The translations under genes and the position numbers were made by a program. Below, piece by piece: positions 62,551 to 64,000 of a stretch of DNA of 64,000 nucleotides (its first letter is position 1; every line of letters begins with the position of its first letter). This DNA comes from an uncultured Dialister sp. (GTDB taxonomy: Bacteria > Bacillota > Negativicutes > Veillonellales > Dialisteraceae): contig CABQAR010000008.1 of NCBI GenBank assembly GCA_902462205.1, forward strand, positions 11,866 through 75,865, written 5' to 3'. The notes under the pieces were generated by a model. It had not been told where the DNA came from. It did not search any database and saw only the letters and a list, made by a program, of their open reading frames with translations.

Positions 62551-64000
62551 ATGAATCACATTTATAAAATTGTATGGAGTAAAGTAAAAAACAGCTATGT
62601 GGTTGTTTCAGAAATTGCGAAAAGCCATGTCAAGAACGATTCCGGCAGCAAGGCCGGGGTTTCCGTTGCCGCAGTTCTGACAGTGCTTGTAATGACATCA
62701 TTTTCTGCGATTTCTTATGCAGCTGATACCGCGACAGGGACAGGGAATGGCGTAGCCATAGGTACAGGCAGCAGTGCGCCGAAGGCAGAGAATGTCGCTG
62801 TTGGCAAAGGAGCGACTGTTAAATATTCCAACGGAGCAAGCAATGCAACAGGGGATATTGCCGTAGGTAATGGTGCTGTAATTGATAACTATGCCAGCCA
62901 AGGTGGGAGTATTGCTATTGGAAGCAATGCAAAAATAGAGAATATGGCAGGAATACAAGAGATGCTATTTTCTTTTAATCAAACAACATTTACACCTGTC
63001 TATAATCCGAATTATTATGGGGGATTTGTTCCATATGCATATATACCAACAGATCCAGCCAAGGTGCCAGGGTCTATTGCGATTGGGGATAATACGTATG
63101 CCCGTACGGGTGGATTAATGATTGGGAATCATAATTATAGAGGAGTGTTAGGTGATGTAACTATCGATAGTGCTAAAACGGATGCTAATGCAAAAAATGT
63201 TTTTATGACAACGCTTGGTACAAATAGCTATAATTCCGGGACATTATCTACTATTACGGGCGCTTATTCTATTATTTCAGGGAATTATGCTGGTGGAAAT
63301 AATACATCTGGAGCGCAGAAGAATTTTGGTGCTACAATCACAGGTTCTTTAAACAGCATTGAGTCAGCGACATCATCTTCCGAATATTCCGGTATTGCCA
63401 ACAGCATCGTCGGTACGGCAAATAGAGAAGCCAATTCCAACGGCGCTTTGATTTTTGGCGCAGGCAATGAGATAACGAATTCCATTACGAATATTTCTGC
63501 ACCAACAAGCGGTGGCGCTTCTGCCAAAGATTTTCAAACCGCGTTACGAGAGAGCGTAAGAGCTTCCACAAGCGGTGGCGCGACGCTGGCCTTCGGCGGC
63601 GGGAATAAGGCAGATTATACCCAGAAGACATCTATCATCGGGGTCAATAATACGGTTACAGGCACAAGCAGTGCTGTCAGTACGTTCAATATGGTTAATG
63701 GCTATATGAATACGGCTTCCAATGTGAACCATGTAACCGTCATGGGTACCAATAATACGGTGGAAAACGGGACGTCTGATATCGTCCTTGGCGACAATCA
63801 TACATTAACGGGAACCAATGCCAATAACATCATTCTCGGCAGTGCCGATACGGAGGCAGCTAAAGCGGCCATCACCGGGGTCAGTGAGACGGTCAGCATC
63901 GGCCATAATTCGGTGGCGTCTGCCAATCAATCCATTGCCATCGGCACAGGAAATATAGTATCAGGAGCTCATTCCGGCGCCATCGGCGATCCGAATACAG
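62551..64000 (+). CDS. Trimeric autotransporter adhesin 2 (3' end outside the window)
   Basis: Open to the window end (483 codons seen). It starts with an intact extended signal region MNHIYKIVWSKVKNSY, then VVVSEIAKSHVK and a hydrophobic core (AAVLTVLVMTSFSAISYAA). YadA-like head repeats of about 14 residues follow (G-x-x-x-x-A-I-G-x-x-A, e.g. DIAVGNGAV, SIAIGSNA). From about 63,560 to 63,830 it is nearly identical in DNA to 58,540-58,810 of the first autotransporter, while the sequence before that is more divergent. AAGGGG precedes the ATG. It is an outer-membrane adhesin. The stalk and anchor lie beyond the window. Confidence 0.88.
   Translation, partial: MNHIYKIVWSKVKNSYVVVSEIAKSHVKNDSGSKAGVSVAAVLTVLVMTSFSAISYAADTATGTGNGVAIGTGSSAPKAENVAVGKGATVKYSNGASNATGDIAVGNGAVIDNYASQGGSIAIGSNAKIENMAGIQEMLFSFNQTTFTPVYNPNYYGGFVPYAYIPTDPAKVPGSIAIGDNTYARTGGLMIGNHNYRGVLGDVTIDSAKTDANAKNVFMTTLGTNSYNSGTLSTITGAYSIISGNYAGGNNTSGAQKNFGATITGSLNSIESATSSSEYSGIANSIVGTANREANSNGALIFGAGNEITNSITNISAPTSGGASAKDFQTALRESVRASTSGGATLAFGGGNKADYTQKTSIIGVNNTVTGTSSAVSTFNMVNGYMNTASNVNHVTVMGTNNTVENGTSDIVLGDNHTLTGTNANNIILGSADTEAAKAAITGVSETVSIGHNSVASANQSIAIGTGNIVSGAHSGAIGDPNT

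Overview
The window looks like the origin-proximal part of a diderm Firmicute chromosome, most likely a Dialister-type member of the Negativicutes (inference). Two trait sets point this way. Firmicute regulation is present: a T-box leader, tandem glycine riboswitches, GTTTCACGTGAAAC parS sites, and the dnaA-dnaN-S4-recF cluster. Outer-membrane proteins are also present: an OmpA-type porin and two trimeric autotransporters with an extended (ESPR-type) signal peptide.

Layout. 0-3.5 kb: an SLC13 carrier, a hotdog thioesterase and an NhaC-type antiporter. 3.5-9.5 kb, minus strand: two Sel1-repeat proteins, an M23 peptidase, a DUF4446 protein and parB-parA. 10-17.8 kb: a sodium:solute symporter, a HAD phosphatase with an MGMT-like gene, a NIF3/YqfO-like small protein, an OmpA protein, two tandem PPK2 kinases and a DciA-like protein. 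18.3-22.5 kb, minus strand: recF, an S4 protein, dnaN and dnaA, with candidate oriC segments on both sides of dnaA. 22.9-25 kb: tRNA-Trp and tRNA-Arg, then an AT-rich patch with a LexA/CI-like S24 repressor. 25-36.8 kb: two paralogous lipoproteins, a MATE exporter, a LarA-type racemase, a cupin, an AmmeMemoRadiSam gene pair, a nitroreductase and a GNAT enzyme. 36.9-44.9 kb: a Met/His-rich membrane protein behind a CsoR-like site, a second nitroreductase, a TetR regulator, ftsH, a secreted DUF3298-like protein and an amino-acid ABC transporter behind a T-box. 46.6-56.1 kb: a ZIP transporter, three Na+/alanine-glycine symporters each behind its own glycine riboswitch, and a DAACS symporter. 57.5-64 kb: two tandem trimeric autotransporters, the first frameshifted in its signal region and the second cut by the window end.

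The most unusual feature is a family of mosaic intergenic repeats filling twelve gaps, roughly 7-8 kb in total. They are built from recurring modules, named here and used below. H1: degenerate heptads of the type AGGAATN. A: a hairpin with CGCCGC and GCGGCG arms around an AT-rich loop. H2: degenerate heptads of the type CAGWAGN. G: a GTCATCCT...AAGGATCT imperfect palindrome, sometimes carrying a nested insert. D: a longer block containing GCCCCTATCGACGGC. C: an approximately 90-bp block of three consecutive hairpins. The common order is H1-A-H2-(G/D)-C-H2. H1 usually abuts the 3' end of a gene, and three of the four parS-like sites lie at the H1 end of such an element or within a few bases of it.

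Transport of small organic and amino acids dominates the gene content (SLC13, NhaC, SSS, ABC, three AgcS, DAACS). This suits an amino-acid- or organic-acid-dependent anaerobe, and much of it is under direct RNA control by glycine or an uncharged tRNA.
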